From assembly GCA_947561715.1 (NCBI GenBank), contig OX387197.1, positions 8,181,001 through 8,245,000 on the forward strand: a stretch of DNA of 64,000 nucleotides, read 5' to 3'. Shown in pieces: positions 13,201 through 27,462 of this stretch. The notes below the pieces were generated by a model. It ran no database searches. It worked only from the letters and a program-made list of their open reading frames with translations, and was not told where the DNA came from. Source of the DNA: Ascidia mentula (taxonomy: Eukaryota > Chordata > Ascidiacea > Phlebobranchia > Ascidiidae). Every line of letters starts with the position of its first letter. The stretch's first letter is position 1. Position numbers and translations under genes: made by a program.

Positions 13201-16200
13201 AAGTCGTTTTCACTCCTGTAACAAAAATCCAGACACAGAAACCGAACAGTGCGGAACCGGAGGTACAATTTTCGGAGAAAAATTAAAATAAACAACGTGC
13301 TACCGAAATCATTTTTGTAACAAAGTAATGATAATAATGCGTTGCGACACTTTATAAGAAAATTTGTTTTAGGATTTTATGGCGATTGGCTTTCGTGGGG
13401 TCCGTGTAGTCAGTCTTGTGCTGGCGGAACAAGATCACGAACGCAAATTCAAGTTTGCACGGCTGAAAGGAGGGTACGTATACTCGAGTGTGACATTATT
13501 GCACTAATCCAAAACATCTCACATTTTCTTGGGAATGGTTGTTTAGTCGGAATCGCAAGCTTGCGGAGCATCAGGCAGTTGGGGTGTTTATTCATCTTGG
13601 TCCACTTGTACGAAACCATGCGGGGTCGGTGAACGTTTCAGAAGCCGACTCCACTCCTGCCGTAAGCCAAAAAATTTCGATTCGTTGGTAGCTTGCATTT
13701 TAACCAATTTAAGTGTCAATCAACTGACAAATATGACCAACAGATATTCCAAAAGTATTTTATAAAATTATGCAGGGACAAACAGTAAAATTAACCGACG
13801 TCTCTGTTGGGCATTTCGTTTAATATCGCATCACGTGATCATGTCATTTGAATTATTTTTTATTTATAGCCAACACACTTCCCACCGGTGAGCAGTCAGT
13901 TCAAAGAGTGTCCGAGGCGTGTAATACGCAGATTTGCTGCGTATACCAGGACTGGGCACAGTGGTCATCTTGTCCTGTGTCATGCGGATGGAGTACTGCA
14001 CAACGTCGGAGGGCCAACACCTGCACGCAAGTGGATCCTCAAATTCAACGTCAGGTAAGGGCCGCGGGTTTGTGTTTACCGAAACCGCAAATAATAAAGA
14101 ATTGCCTGCAACGTTAATTAAGAAATTGTAAATGTGACTTAAATAAGGTAGTTTCCTTTGTATCTTTAAGTACTGTTACGGAGGATCAGGAGCCTGGCAG
14201 GCATGGAATGCGTGGAGCGTGTGTAGCAGCACCTGCCCAGGAGGTAGAAAGTCTCGCAGTCGTTCGCACAGTTGTTCCGGAAACAACCAAAACCAAGTCG
14301 CACTCTGCGGTGAACAGGGAGGCTACGGCGAATGGTCAAACTGGTCGACTTGCGACAAATCATGCGGTGGTGGTTTTCAGACGCGATTCCGCGCTCCTCT
14401 CTGCCCGCGGTTGAGGAAGAACGAAATAGTCACACAGTAAGTTTTACGTGAGGTGAATTTGTTGGTAAAACTGGTACTTTGGGAATTACATTTACAAAAT
14501 CTTGGATATTACCTGTTATTTTATTGCGACAAACAAGTACGTGTGACCAATACGTGAGAAATAAAACATTGTTTAACATTAGATCTTGCAACACGGATCC
14601 CGGTGCGTATCTCCCACCAGACAACTGGTCAGCATGTTCCAGTTCATGTCCTGGAGGCACCCGCACCCGAATTACTCGTCACACATGTAACTTGCCCACC
14701 AAGGTCGAGTCTGAAGGTTGCGGAGGGCCTGGACAATTCCTTCCGTTCGGTCAATGGTCCAGTTGTTCATCTACTTGCACCGGCGTCAGGGTAAATTTTC
14801 AACGAAAATCATGATAAAATCAGCGTTTTCCCTAAAGTTGGCGTCTGGTTGTGTGAAATCAAAGTTTGATGTTTTAATGTAAATAAACTCGAATCTATGA
14901 CATTTTCAAGCGCTATTGGTAGAAACAAAATCCAAAATAATGAAACCATTTCTGTTTCAAAATTTTCTTTTAGAGTAAAAATTAGAAATGTGTTGATGTG
15001 TCGTTGTCATTTTGTTAAGCTTTAAAACGCACCTTACTATAGAGACGAATGCAGCGCCATCAGTGCCAAATAAATCCAAACGTTGAAGAGGAGTCCTGTG
15101 GAACTGGCGGCTCATATGGTCCATGGGGATCGTGGGGTGAATGCTCCCAGTTGTGCGCTGGAGGTGAGCTGTAATACTTTTTGGAAGTAATAATGAACTT
15201 CATATTATTGGCTCAACTTTGCTTATCGTAATAATAAACAAATGAAATTTTATAGATTTTTGTTGCGTGCGCATCACTTACATTCGGCAAGGACCACGTG
15301 TTGCAGCACGAGAGTGCAAAACCAATTCTTGCTCAATTTTTCACAGGCGAGCGATCAAGATTTAGATTTCATAATTGTGGTGCGAGTCCAGATAGAGAAA
15401 CCGTTGCATGTGGAAGAGAACCATTCTACCGCCAATGGACGCTGTGGGGAGCTTGCAGCCGCACTTGCGGAACCGGAGAACAGAAGAGAAGTCGTTTAGG
15501 TTTGTGCGGCAACGGCCCAGACGAAGCTGTAAGTAATTGTGAACTGCCACAGCGGTCAACAGTTTATCAATATTTTTACAAAATCAGGAGCGACAATGCG
15601 CCACCAATATTTGCTGCACCATACAACCGTGGCAGGAATGGACTTCCTGTAGTGCCACATGCTTTTCGGGCCAGCGAAGCCGCGTTAGGTACAGTCTTTG
15701 CTCGCTGAATACCCCAGTCGACACTCAAGTGGAAACGTGCACGGCACCACGTACGTATGCAGCAATTCAATAAAGCGTATAGTTATAGTTTTATAGTTAA
15801 AGTATAGTTAATGCGGGTCATGCATAACGCTGTACTGTTGACTGTTGCGAAAGAGTTGTGGTTGCTCTTACAGTTTTTTCGTGGAAGTGTTGTGATAATA
15901 ACGGATTCATCAAAGTTTTTTTCTCTATTTATGATAAGACTTTGTTGTTTAGGGGAACTAATTAGTGATTGGACAGTGTGGGCACCATGCTCACGATCAT
16001 GTGGGGGCGGACTTCGAAGCAGGAGCAGAACAAGCAATTGCCGTGTTTTGCCAGATGAGACACAAACGTGTGGTGGCAATTTGTGTCCGATCTGGACCTC
16101 ATGGGACCCTTGGTCATCCTGCACTGCGACATGTTTCGCAGGTACATGATAAGTGGTCAAATCATCTTGTCTAAATGGTCCACTTTCAATACTTATTTTG

Positions 16201-18993
16201 AAATTTGTTTTGATGCATCTTTGAGCGGTTGAAACGGCTTTGATTTGAAATTTGGTTCGGGCCTCATATACGTTTCTTGATGACGACTCCTTTGATTTTT
16301 TTCACCACATTCAAATTTCAACGATTTCTCATTTTTTATCAAAATTTTTTATTTGGTGCAAAACGTTTTTCACCTTTTTTTAAAAAAAAACGTGACTCAA
16401 TCTCTGCACCTTTCATATAGGAACCATCACAAGGACGCGTAGGTGCATAAACGGGCAGAGAGGAGATATCGGATGCGTAGGAGATTCGGGAGAATCCGCA
16501 AACTGCAACCTGGGCAATGGCCAATGGACTGGTTGGTCGTTGTGGACAATGTGCTCAGTGAGTAGATTTGGTCAAAACATACACAACTTTTTCGCACTGT
16601 GATATCTAATAAATGCACTTACGAAATGTAGGCTACATGTGCTGGTGGTACAAGAACAAGGACCAGAGGGCACACTTGCGGTATAACCCCCGAGTTTGAG
16701 TCGGAAGCGTGCAACACTTTCCCTGGTATGACGTATTTGGTTTGTTCGTGTATTTTACATTACCATAAACAACAAATATTTTAGGCGCGTACGGGCCGTG
16801 GTCAGTATGGAGCCAGTGCTCTCAAACCTGTGTCGGTGTATACTCCCGCAGGCGTGTACATACATGCATTGGCAATGTCGACGAGGAGACGGCCACGTGT
16901 AATGTAAATGCAGGCCAATGGACTCTATGGGGAAGTTGGACATCTTGCTCCAGAACATGCGGGGGTGGATCATACTCAAGGGTGAGTTTGAAAAAATAAG
17001 TGTAATTGCAACGGAACCAGCTGCAAACAAGCTACAACGGATGAAATTGAAACACCAGCACTAGCATGGAGATCTTGCAGCATGTTCAGAAGTTTTGATC
17101 ACACCTGATCAGTTGACTAACGTTACAGCTTATTTATAGACGCGAAGGCACACATGCACCGATGAAGTGGAGGTACAAGATGGACAATGTAACACATTCC
17201 TGGGCGATTACACCCCATGGAGCTTATGGTCAGCGTGCAGCGCAACTTGTGGCAACGGAGCAAGAGGGCGCTCAAGACAACACTCCTGTGGGTTGCAGGA
17301 CGATGATGATATTTCGGTAGGCGAAATTCGTGTGACAAAAAACACGCTTAAAAATCGATTCATGTATCCTATGCAGAAAATGATAAATAATCCTAAGTCG
17401 TCTGTCTGTTTCAAGTTTTTACGACATATATATTTCGCCTGTCTGTGCAGGCATCGTCAGTATCGCTAAAAAACAACACAACAACGGAGTTAACCAACAG
17501 TAATGCAAATGTAAAAATACCTTTTATTTTCTGCATTGATCCGTTACTAAGTCTCGGTCAGCCATAAGGACTACACAGGCGATTCATAGAAATCAAACTC
17601 TCATTCGTGTATCCTATGCATTCAGACCTGTAACACACAAGTATGTCCTTATTGGTCTGGCTGGACTGAATGGAGCGGTTGCTCAACAACATGTGGGCAA
17701 GGAGGTCAAACTCGAAGTCGTATCTGTCAGGCTGGAAACAATGGTCAAATAGGATGCTTGGGAGATTTCTTCCAACAAAGGTTCTGTGAAGCAGGAAACG
17801 GAACATTCGGCCCCTGGACACCATTTGGACGCTGCTCCAAGACATGCAACAGCGGCCTACAATCTAGGTTTGTTGGCGCACGTTAACCAGTCCTTTTCTA
17901 GATGGTCTTGTACAACTAACTTTTTGGTGGTGCAGACGGCGAGTAAACCCCTGTCTGGAATTACCCGAAGTTCAGACGGTGCCATGCAACACACAACCCG
18001 GAGAGTGGGCGGCATGGCAGTCTTGGGGTACATGCCCAGTTGTTTGTGGGGGCGGGACTGTGTCCAGGCGACGTTCCCACACCTGTGGTTTGAAAGATCA
18101 AATTCAAGTTGCACCTTGTAACACCGACCCCGGCAATTGGAGTGCATGGGGACAATGGGGTACTTGTTCTGCATCTTGCGGTGGCGGGACGTCAACCAGA
18201 TCACGTCGCCATAGTTGCACAGGACAGGTCGAGACCCAGACGAGTATCTGCAATACGCAGCCCTGCGCCATCTGGGGAGGCTGGAGTAACTGGGGAGCCT
18301 GCAGCAAGTCATGCAATGGTGGAGTCGAGGTCGGTGTTTCGGAATGAATTTTAGTGTTAGTTATCACAAGACACCGGTCATTTGAAATAAGTCATATATG
18401 TTGCATAACCAAAATACAAGTATAGTTTTAATAGAAAGTTGGTAACTATATTGATTACGCCGCAACTTTCAGGAACGTGACCGTTTATGCTTTGGAGGAG
18501 ATCCAGGAACAGGATTGTGCTTCATAAGCACCCTTAGCACAACAGACACGCGACCCTGCAATACAGGTGCGTTTTATTAAGTCTTGTATAAAAGCATGTG
18601 CAATAAGCCTCCAATATTACCACCAGGGCCATGCTGTGCATTTGAGTGGAGCGGTTGGAGTGTGTGTTGCGATTCACCGTCATATCAAGATCCAATACAG
18701 CTCAGATTTAGAGGAGATACTTGCTCTGGAATTTGGCAGAATTTTACAAGAATGTGTCCGGTTGGAGTCCGACGTACTGGATTTTCTTGGTAAGCTTTTA
18801 GCTATGGGTGTCACAGTGTAAGCAGTTGAATTATTACACGAACCAACTGTAAACAGTATATTGTTATTAAGTTTCATGTAAACTAAGGCTTACTTTTTTT
18901 AGTTTGCAACTGGGCGAGATCTTTGAAACTGCCGATATTTTCCGGGAGGAAAGACGAAGAAAGCGTTCGATCGAAGTTCCGCCGCCAATGTAA
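10205..18993 (+). CDS. Secreted trefoil-like/28-TSR protein, copy B
   Basis: Tandem paralogue of the gene at 2122-9227 with the same module order. It has a signal peptide (MAGSYFAISLALALLALACA), a trefoil-like module (10446 to about 10740; C-x15-C-x11-C-x4-CC-x11-C), and then an extra exon at 11023-11322. That exon encodes about 100 residues, Leu/Ala-rich then Pro-rich (QAPPPPPPV). It is reduced to a short Pro-rich linker in copy A. From 11429 I count 28 TSRs matching copy A one to one, for example near 11670, 12230, 12690, 13375, 14185, 14735, 15425, 15960, 16785, 17205, 17650, 18000 and 18270. The C-terminal module has CCAFEWSGWSVCC (18631-18790). The tail RRRKRSIEVPPPM fits a furin-type site; the stop is at 18991-18993. 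A possible AATAAA lies at 19295. Likely extracellular; the role is not established. Confidence 0.85.
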
Positions 18994-20406
18994 AAGCCTA
19001 TTTACAACCAAGGCCTTGTAAAAAGGAACTAAACCTATTTTTAGTTGCGTTGTTTCATGCTTGCCAGGTTACAACATTGCTCGCCAATAACAACTATATT
19101 GCCCGTTTCATGTTAACAGTGCATAAACATTAAAATGTGTACAAACCAACAGACTGTCGTGTTTATTAATTATTTGTAAGATTGTTGCGAATTGTCCATA
19201 CTGACGTGACTTGCGAAATGTCTGATGTTGGATAGACTATCTTGTTTTGATATGGAGTAAAATGTTTTAAGTAATACGACAAACTGTTGACTTAAATAAA
19301 TCAGTTTTGTCCACCCACGAAAGCCGTCATTGCATCACCGACCTAGGTTTTCAAAAATTAGAGATACTAGCAACAAAAGCACCAGGTTCAAAATGCGAAG
19401 GGTTTGGCTTCAAAGGAAGCAATGCTGGATTGGATCGCTGCTTATATGTGACTCAAAATAATTAGTTACGTCAAAGTAACTCGAAGAAACCGCGAACATA
19501 CGACAAACCAGCATTTTTCAGTTTTACAGTTTCACACTGATGTCCAGATGAATCCAGTTCTTCGCATAGCCAATTTACCAAGCGTTGTTATGCGATTATC
19601 TGGAAGCAGTGCAGGCGGTCATCAGAGGTGTTAATTTACACTTCCCCATCTAAAACAACGTTGTTATAACAATCACATGTACGGAAGCGGGTTGCTTTCA
19701 GCGATTAACCGGATTCTTCAGCAATCGCAACTCGTCCGCATACGCGAATTTGTTCTTGTTCAGAAAAAAACCTATTTGCTTTCTAAAAATCATGGGAACT
19801 GTGGAGACACATCCAGCACGTTTTCTAGAGGGAGGTTTTCCGTGTTTGTGATTTGTTGATTTTCAGTTGTGGACACATGTTCTTACTTGGTCGGGAAACA
19901 AACAAGGACCGTTTAACAGAATCTATGCTATTATTGATAAGAGTTGTTCAGTGGTCTGTGTTGTGCATACCAGTGGGCTGCAAGATCACGCATTTTCACT
20001 GAAAACATTGTATTTAGACGTGTGGACACAACAATAACAAAACCGACGTTAGGCATAGTTACGAATGAAATTTGCTACAATTATTATTAGACTGCATTCC
20101 TACAAGGCTTCATCAAGAATTAAGAAAAAAGCACAATTGAACTTCTGCAAAACACTGGAGTGAGCCACTAAACAAATGCCAAGGGCTTTCAAATAAGTTT
20201 GCATTACAATTCGATAGGTAAACTAAAATAATAAAAATTTCACCAGGCAATTAACTAAACAAATGCCAAAAAAACATTTAAATGATTGCTACATCTGCAT
20301 TTATCACGCACCTAAGACATGATCTAATAAACAACATTGAAATGAATACAAAGAAATGATCAGCATAGCAAAACGAATAGAAAACTCAAAAGAAATTGGC
20401 AAGATT
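18994..20406. other. Intergenic between convergent genes
   Basis: The convergent 3' flank of TSR copy B and the C1orf198 homologue. AATAAA occurs at 19295-19300 on the + strand. I see nothing else I can support. Confidence 0.5.
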
Positions 20407-22812
20407 TTACCAGTTGTCAAGAAAATCAAATCCAGACTTTCGAAGGCTATTGTCCTGTACACAAAACAATTTTCAAGCATGGAAATATGCAGTTGGTCAT
20501 AACACAAGGACCATTAACCATCAAAAAATTTGATATTTTTAGGGTTACACTTTTGGAAACATAGAAGCATTATAATATAAATAAACTCACATCGTTAACA
20601 TCTAATTCGATTTTGAGTAGAGGAACATCTTCAACAACTTCAGTTTCACTTTTTGAGGAAACACTAGACGAGCTCTCAAACGTCTAATAGGTGAAAAATT
20701 AAATTCAGTGTTCGTGAAAAGTTTGAGTTATGCTGTCAGTTGTGTTTGTGAAGGTGGACTTACCTGGAAGGGGTCAGTTTTTTTTGGTTCCTGTGGTAAA
20801 GTTTTGTTTTTACGAGCCTCTTCTTCTTTCATTGCAACTTCAAGGTTCCGAATGGCACCTTGAAATAATAAGGCAACAAGATAACATAACGATGGTTGCT
20901 GGTTGTCAAAACACATATGCAAATATAGCAAAGCAGCCAGAAATTGCAAAGCCACAATAAAACCAATCATTGTCTACATCTTTGAGCAGTGCCAAAGAAA
21001 GCTACTTTCCACCAGTCATGTTTTTTTTGAAAAAAACATAGGAGACAAGAAGTTTGATAAAGGAAAGCAGGAAATAAAGCAAGATCTACTGACGTCTGCA
21101 AAAATTGCAAGAAAAGCAGCCATGCTAAAACAAACAGAAAGGAGGGCAGCGGCAGCAAAAATTACAGTTTTTACCTTCATCTTTATGCCCTGTTTGTATT
21201 GTTTCTTGTACATCTAGACACACAACACAACAAAAACAGTCATGCGATTCGTTAAACATCAAATTTAAGGCTCACAAGTTTGCTAAACATAATTGCTACA
21301 AACAAGAACAATCCACGGCTTACCATCTAGTGTAAGTGATGCTCGTGGGTTAATTCTTGATGGCAACTTGGCTTTCAAGGGGACACTTTTCTTTTTGCGT
21401 TCGCCAGTGATGAGACCATACTTTTGCTCCAACAATATGCTTTCAGTGGCGTTCGTGTTCTATAAACACCACAATCAGAGGAGAATAATTGTGTTTATAG
21501 ATTCAGAAAGAAGTAATCATTAAATCAAGGACACCCTGTGCCTTAACTCTGCCTCATTCACATACTTCATCGGGTGGTGAGTCTATATGACGAAGTGGTT
21601 GCCTTGTCACAACAGTTTCAGAGGGTCTGCATGCAAAAAAATGGTGTAGTGTGACATTCAGGAATGAATTCACTGAATGAAAAACTCACTTGTTGCTGGA
21701 ATCAATTTTTGGGAGGTCAGTCTGAGGCAATACTGCAACATTTTTTTGCTTTTTTTTAGTATCAGATTCATCAACTTGCGTTTCAGACAAATTCTCTTTT
21801 GGCAAATCCATGATAGATTGTGGTTTGGAAGGGTCGCCTGCTGCAAGTAAATATAGATAAAATATTAGGTTTAGTCTTTTGACTTCCACAAAGCAAACTG
21901 ACATAATGTTATGACTATAGGTTGTGTTATGATACAGGAAAGCATACCTGGCTTATGGTGTTCTTGTATTGGCAGAGTTAGATTCATTTGACTCTTGGTC
22001 TCCCATGAGAAGGGCATAGAGTGTTCATCCTGCCAATCCTCCTAAGTTAACATCAATAATCATTCAATGAAATATTTCTTGACAACAACACACCTACCTT
22101 ATCCTCCATTTGTTTTACTGTTTCCTGTCCGGTTTTAATTATTAGTGCAGGAAACACTGATTTACAATGATCTGGGATTTCAACCGGGGAAAGAGACTTG
22201 TACCTTTTATAAGAATAACAAATGTCGTTGTCACAGATAGTTTGTTAAAAGCATAGTTTTAAAAAAAAAATTAATTACATAAACACAACTTCCCATTAAA
22301 CGCTGACTACCTATTTTAGAAAAATAGTGTAACCAAACAACATATACTTTGTAAAAATATTTGAAAAAGGGAAAATTGGTAAAAAGGATAAAGTTCCAGA
22401 GGACAAACCAGTGATGCAGTAAACATGGAAAAAGTAAAATTTTAATGATGGAACAACATCGCTTACATGTCAAATTTAATACTGTAGTGCCTCCAAAAAA
22501 CATGTTGTTGCACAATGTTTGATACATAAAAATGTAGCCTACCTCATTCTAGCCTCAGTTGAAATTATGCTTCTATTAATTGCCTCTTCCTTTTCACTGA
22601 CTTTTAACTTTGTCCAGGCACCTGAACAAAGCAAAAAAAAAACGTAATTGCCCTTGAAAGGCAGATAATAACACAACAAAAAGCTCACCTTGTGAAAAAG
22701 ATCTTACGACTCTTCTTTTTGTTTCTATTACTCGCGCCGCCATTGGGTTAATGGAAGCAAAGTATTTGTCAGCACACTCCATTTTTTTCAAATCGGATGT
22801 CCATAACGCCAT
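20407..22812 (-). CDS. C1orf198 homologue (DUF4706-type)
   Basis: Eleven exons, in transcript order: 22689-22812, 22543-22621, 22098-22203, 21948-22041, 21690-21840, 21566-21626, 21324-21459, 21175-21213, 20764-20858, 20591-20683 and 20407-20454. They join in frame to 341 aa; human C1orf198 has 327. Landmarks recalled from the human protein recur in order: YFASINPMA near the N-terminus, then GAWTKL, WQDEHSMPFSWETKSQM, and the exact C-terminus GFDFLDNW in a 15-residue last exon. The molecular function of the family is not known. The middle is polar and probably disordered. The acceptor of exon 5 has tandem CAGs (GCAGCAG), so one residue may be alternative. TTTTGATAGCAG ends 2 bases before the ATG, as expected for a trans-splice acceptor. 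Confidence 0.9.
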
Positions 22813-24439
22813 CCCTGCTATCAAAACTAAAAAAACAAGCTTCTGACAGACTTTAAAGTGCGACAAGGTTTTCGTGCAAATGCCACCCCAAACATGGGAA
22901 AACACTATTTTGCCGCAGAAGATTTTAGTTCCGCATCACCGAACAAAAGTTTCGATGCATTCAGAGAAACCAGAGTTGGTTTATTCTAGACAGAGTAAAG
23001 TAGTTGCTTTTATCGATTACTCGAGTCGGAGTCAACAAGTAAAAAAATAATAGGTTTTAAATCTTTACTAGTGGGAGTTAAAGTTTACCAAGACTTGCAA
23101 TGGAATCCAGTTTTGCCAGGTTCATCCGGAGCAGTGAATTGGGGTTGAAGTCAGTATTTTACTGTGGGCACCTCTGGAACAGATTGGCCAAAATGGCGCA
23201 ACTGGCATACCAATGGATGTTATTTAAATATATTTAAGGCGATTTGAAAGAAATTTGTTGCTTTCAAATATTTCCAAATTTGTATGCTTTTTCTAATATG
23301 TAGCCTAGAATCTGTTATTCTGTTTTTTCGGTCTCACCGAAATTGGAAGAGATGTGAGAAAAATGCAAGCCATTTTGGGCATAATGTCCAATACGAGCGT
23401 GAAATCGGCGACTCAAGGCTGATCGTTACATCGAGGAAATTATTGGTTTGAATATTTGCAAAGCGTTTTTATCACTTAGACAAATATTGTCAGAAGCAAA
23501 CGAGCTGATTGCTTTTAATGCAGAAAATGCAACGATTGAAAGGGGGTTAGGACCAATTAAACAGCGATTCTTTGCTACAATATGTAACGCGCATCACTTA
23601 CCCAACCTGCGGGAGCCCCCCACGACGAAGCATATATTACCTCATTGATTAGTCATTGCAATGTTAGCTATTATATAAGTGTTGCGCACCTTTTGGAAGT
23701 AGTGTTAACGCATGTTTTGGAAGTATAATAGTTTTTGGAAGTAAAACAGAAAACGTTAAATACCAGGCGGACACTTAGCCTACTGTATGCAATGTATGAC
23801 ACACACAAGCTTTAATCTGACTTATCCAATGTGCCTACAAATAGAAGGAAAAATGCGTGATGTTACTACTGGACAAACCATAGACGCATTTTAGGTATGG
23901 GAAAAGTATTTTTTTTTTCTTTATTTTTAGCCCAATGACCTAAAAATGTCTAAATCGTCAAAGTTCGGTTGTATCACAATTGCCATTTGAAATACGTTTT
24001 AAAAACTATTTTTGGGAATTGTGTAAGGTCCGGGGATAACAACAGTTTGGGGCGAAGGGTATATGCCTATACCTATAACATGTGATGTAGATTGTAGAGG
24101 AATCAATCTTCGTCGAAATGAGGAACTGAAACGAGATGGCCTGTAAAGGCGTCAAAAAGTCTGGGTGTAGAAGTAAAATAATAAAAAGCGATTCTAAAAG
24201 ACCGAATTAAACAAATTTGACGTTTGACAAGCCACCTTCTTCAGAGAATATTTATCAAATATGTGGAGGTGGAAATTGTCGAGTGTAGTGTCTTCAGCGA
24301 TCCGTGACCATTTACGCATGTGCAATTGTGCGTCTGTCAATGGATACCAGTGGCAAGCGGACGGGTTATTACTACGCCCACTTATTCACAACTTAGTTGG
24401 ACTACAGAAATTTAGAACACAGAACAGTGCCTCCAAGTT
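22813..24439. other. Divergent intergenic region
   Basis: Lies between the starts of the C1orf198 homologue (-) and eIF2A (+), so it should hold both promoters. I saw no TATA box and no coding exon. An open frame at 23448-23648 has no support. Confidence 0.5.
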
Positions 24440-27242
24440 ATGCTACCTCTATTTGCAAGTAAGTTTTTGTAACATGCGACATACCGTTTTCGTGTACAAT
24501 GCTGTTTACATTACATGTGTAAGTTTAACTGCATTTAACAAACTTTACTTGTGTTGCAGCTCGAGGAAGTGAAGGGTTATCTTTGGTGGAATGGGATTCA
24601 ACATCCCAAGGTTTCAAAACAAAAATTGGGTAAATTCCAACATTTCCAAGAATATTAAGCATTGTATTAATGTACATTCTTTAGGTTATGTGATAAGCCA
24701 ACAAGACTGATCAAGTTTTCAAAAGATGGGTCCATATTTGTGTGGTGTGATGGGGTCAAGTGAGTTTAAAAAACAATGCCTTGTTTTACTGTCTTATACT
24801 ATGAATTTTTAGGTCATTTGTATATGACATTAATTCTCAAACAATAATTCACACATTAGAGGTACCAAAGGCCTCTGATCTGCTCTTTTCACCAAGAGGA
24901 CATTGGTTGTGTACTTGGGAACCATTTGTTGGTATGTATTGTCTTTGAGAGATTTAATTTATTGACAATATTCACAATGATTATGTAGTCACGAAAAATA
25001 ATCCGGGATTAAACAATGCAAAAATTTGGTGTGTCGAAAGTGGTGAATGCCTTACCAGCTTTGTTCAAAAAAGAAAATTGTGCTGGCAACCTGGTTGGTT
25101 AAAAGGAACAGAAGTACATGGAAGACATGTGGGAAATAGTGTTCATTTTTTTAACAACAATAAAATGGGTTAGTCAAAAAATCTGTACTTTGTAACCTGG
25201 GTATTCAGAACTGTTTCTTTTTCAAAGAAAAAATTGTGGAGAAATTTCATGTGGACAAATTGGAACTGTTTGAATTGTCGCCCAACACCAAACCTCCACA
25301 CAGAGTTGCTTGTTATATCCGAGGAGCCAAGGGTGGGCCATCTTCAGTGAGAATTTTTGAGTACCCCAATTTTTCTCCTGACAATGTACTTGCAAACAAA
25401 AGTTTTTTCAAAGCTGACAGCGTAGGTCTATCATGAGTGTGTATCTATTATGGTAAGTCCTAATTGTTTGTTTTGTCCATTTTATTAAGGCTACTATTTT
25501 ATGGAACAACAGAGGAACTGAAATACTAGTCAAAACAGCAGTTGATGTTGACACCACTGGAGAATCTTATTATGGGGAGCAGTCCCTCCATTTCATGTCT
25601 GTATCTGGTGAAACAGCAATTGTCAGTTTATGTATGTAAGAATGTTGTTGGGCCAATTTGTATTTTTATATGATCTAGAAACTTAAAATTATACTATAGC
25701 AAAAAAGGGACCGATCTATGATGCGCAATGGTCTCCAACGTCAAATCAGTTTTGTGTGGTGTTTGGATTCATGCCAGCTAAGGCATGCATATTGAACAGG
25801 AAATGCAATGTCATTTACGAGTTTGGTCCAACTCCTAAGAATGAGTGTTTCTATAATCCCCAAGTAAAAAAATGCTTGTTTTTTCTTGAAAAATTGTGTT
25901 TATTTGATTATATGCAAAATGTTTTTGCAGGGAAACCTGCTGATCTTGGCAGGTTTTGGCAACTTACGTGGAAACATTGAAGTGTGGGATTGTGAAAAAA
26001 TGAAACAAGTTTCCCAATTTACTTCACCTGACACAACATATTTTGAATGGGCCAGTGATGGTGTTCACTTTTTGACTGCCACGACAGCGCCTAGGTTGCG
26101 TGTTAGCAATGGATACAAATTGTGGCACTACTCAGGTATCACTCTACACAAATTGATATAGTAACAAGGATGAAGCCTAATGTGTTTTGTTACCTGCAAA
26201 GATGGATTATTGCATGAAAAAGGAGTGGACACTGAACTATATCAGGTACTGTGGCAACCAAAACCGGAAGGAACGTATCCCATACCAGTGATCAAAAATG
26301 TTCCGAGGAGTGCTTTGATTAGCAAAGTTAAAGCTGAGAAACCAACTGCTTACATACCGCCGCATGCACGGGGCAATTCAAACTATTCCACTTCAAAGGT
26401 TAGACCAACTCCTTCATTAAGTAGTAAGCTTGATACAGGCCTTTTGTCAGACTTAATATAGGCATAAGCTGTGTTCAGGTACTCAGGTAAAAAATTTTGT
26501 TCGAATGGTATTTTTGGCTTTGATTTGATGACACTTTTGCTGCATAAAGATTTAATTTCTCTTTTAAAAAGTATAAACATGTCCTGTCTAGTAGAGAAGG
26601 AAAGCGATTTTACTAGAATTAACCCCAGTACGTTTAAAGTACATTGTTCCCATATTAGCATTATGTTCCACCACTGTCGCAGGGTTTGGCCCTGACGTCT
26701 TTGAAGCAGTTTTTGTATCTCACGTTCTCAGCGACGCTCATTCGCTCATATTGGAAACATTCTTATATCGAGTTTAAACAATTAGGTAGTAAATAAAATG
26801 TGCTTTAAACTTTTCAAGAGCATTGAGCCGGAAGAAGATATTGACGCCAAAGAAAGTCTTTCCAAAAGTGCACAGAAAAACAAAAAGAAGCGGGAAAACA
26901 AAAAGAAAGCTGCCAACACAAATGCGAGTCTTTCTAGCGAACAGCAGGACGTCGTCCAAATGGCAAAATATTTGTTAACAGAGACGTCTGTACCCCCATC
27001 AAGCGCAAATACAACAGCAAACGATAAAAAAATAAAGAACCTCAAAAAGGTAAGGCGTCGAAATCGCTTTTATATCGTGCTGATAACTTTGAAACAATTG
27101 TTCTTTGTAGAAATTGCAGGCAATCGAGAAACTCAAACAGCAACAAGCTGGAGGGAAACAACTTGAAAGGAACCAGCTTGAAAAGCTTGAAAGTGAGGAC
27201 GCTGTAATCCAAGAACTAAAAGAACTTGAGTTGACAAGTTGA
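24440..27242 (+). CDS. EIF2A: Eukaryotic translation initiation factor 2A
   Basis: Twelve exons: 24440-24458, 24560-24629, 24685-24759, 24813-24931, 24989-25168, 25228-25421, 25490-25631, 25700-25863, 25931-26135, 26202-26398, 26819-27049 and 27111-27242. They give 575 aa in frame; human eIF2A has 585. The start is the 19-base first exon (MLPLFA), which joins TRGSEGL, as in the human N-terminus. The WD-repeat propeller region shows family signatures: NVLANKSFFKAD, GESYYGEQSLHFM, FGFMPAKA, LAGFGNLRG and APRLRVSNGYKLWHYSG. The C-terminus is Lys-rich and helical (KKIKNLKKKLQAIEKL). eIF2A binds the 40S subunit and can deliver initiator tRNA without GTP, supporting non-canonical or stress-time initiation in the cytoplasm. 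AATAAA lies at 27457. Confidence 0.96.
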
Positions 27243-27456
27243 AATATATTTCCATCTACTTATAGTGTATCGTGCTGTGGTAACTTGAAAGCCTGGTTTA
27301 GACTATTGTGGAGGTATAGAAATGTTAGGAGACTATAATGTTGTTTTGCGTAGTTCGCCACCTGAATGTTTTTCGAGATAGACGCACTTGCACAGTCCCA
27401 CTGTTTTAGTTATCTTGCATTGGCAAAAAACCCGTGGAAGCACTTTTTCTTTAAGA

Positions 27457-27462
27457 AATAAA
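27457..27462 (+). terminator. Poly(A) signal of eIF2A
   Basis: AATAAA on the + strand, 215 bases after the eIF2A stop. No closer AATAAA was noticed. Confidence 0.55.

Noticed and set aside
2122..18993. SCO-spondin or hemicentin identity for the TSR genes
   Set aside because: No von Willebrand D, TIL, LDL-receptor, EGF or Ig domains were seen, only trefoil-like and TSR modules.
22231..22527. 98-residue minus-strand frame within the C1orf198 locus
   Set aside because: It lies in an intron with good flanking splice sites and is AT-rich with a biased composition.
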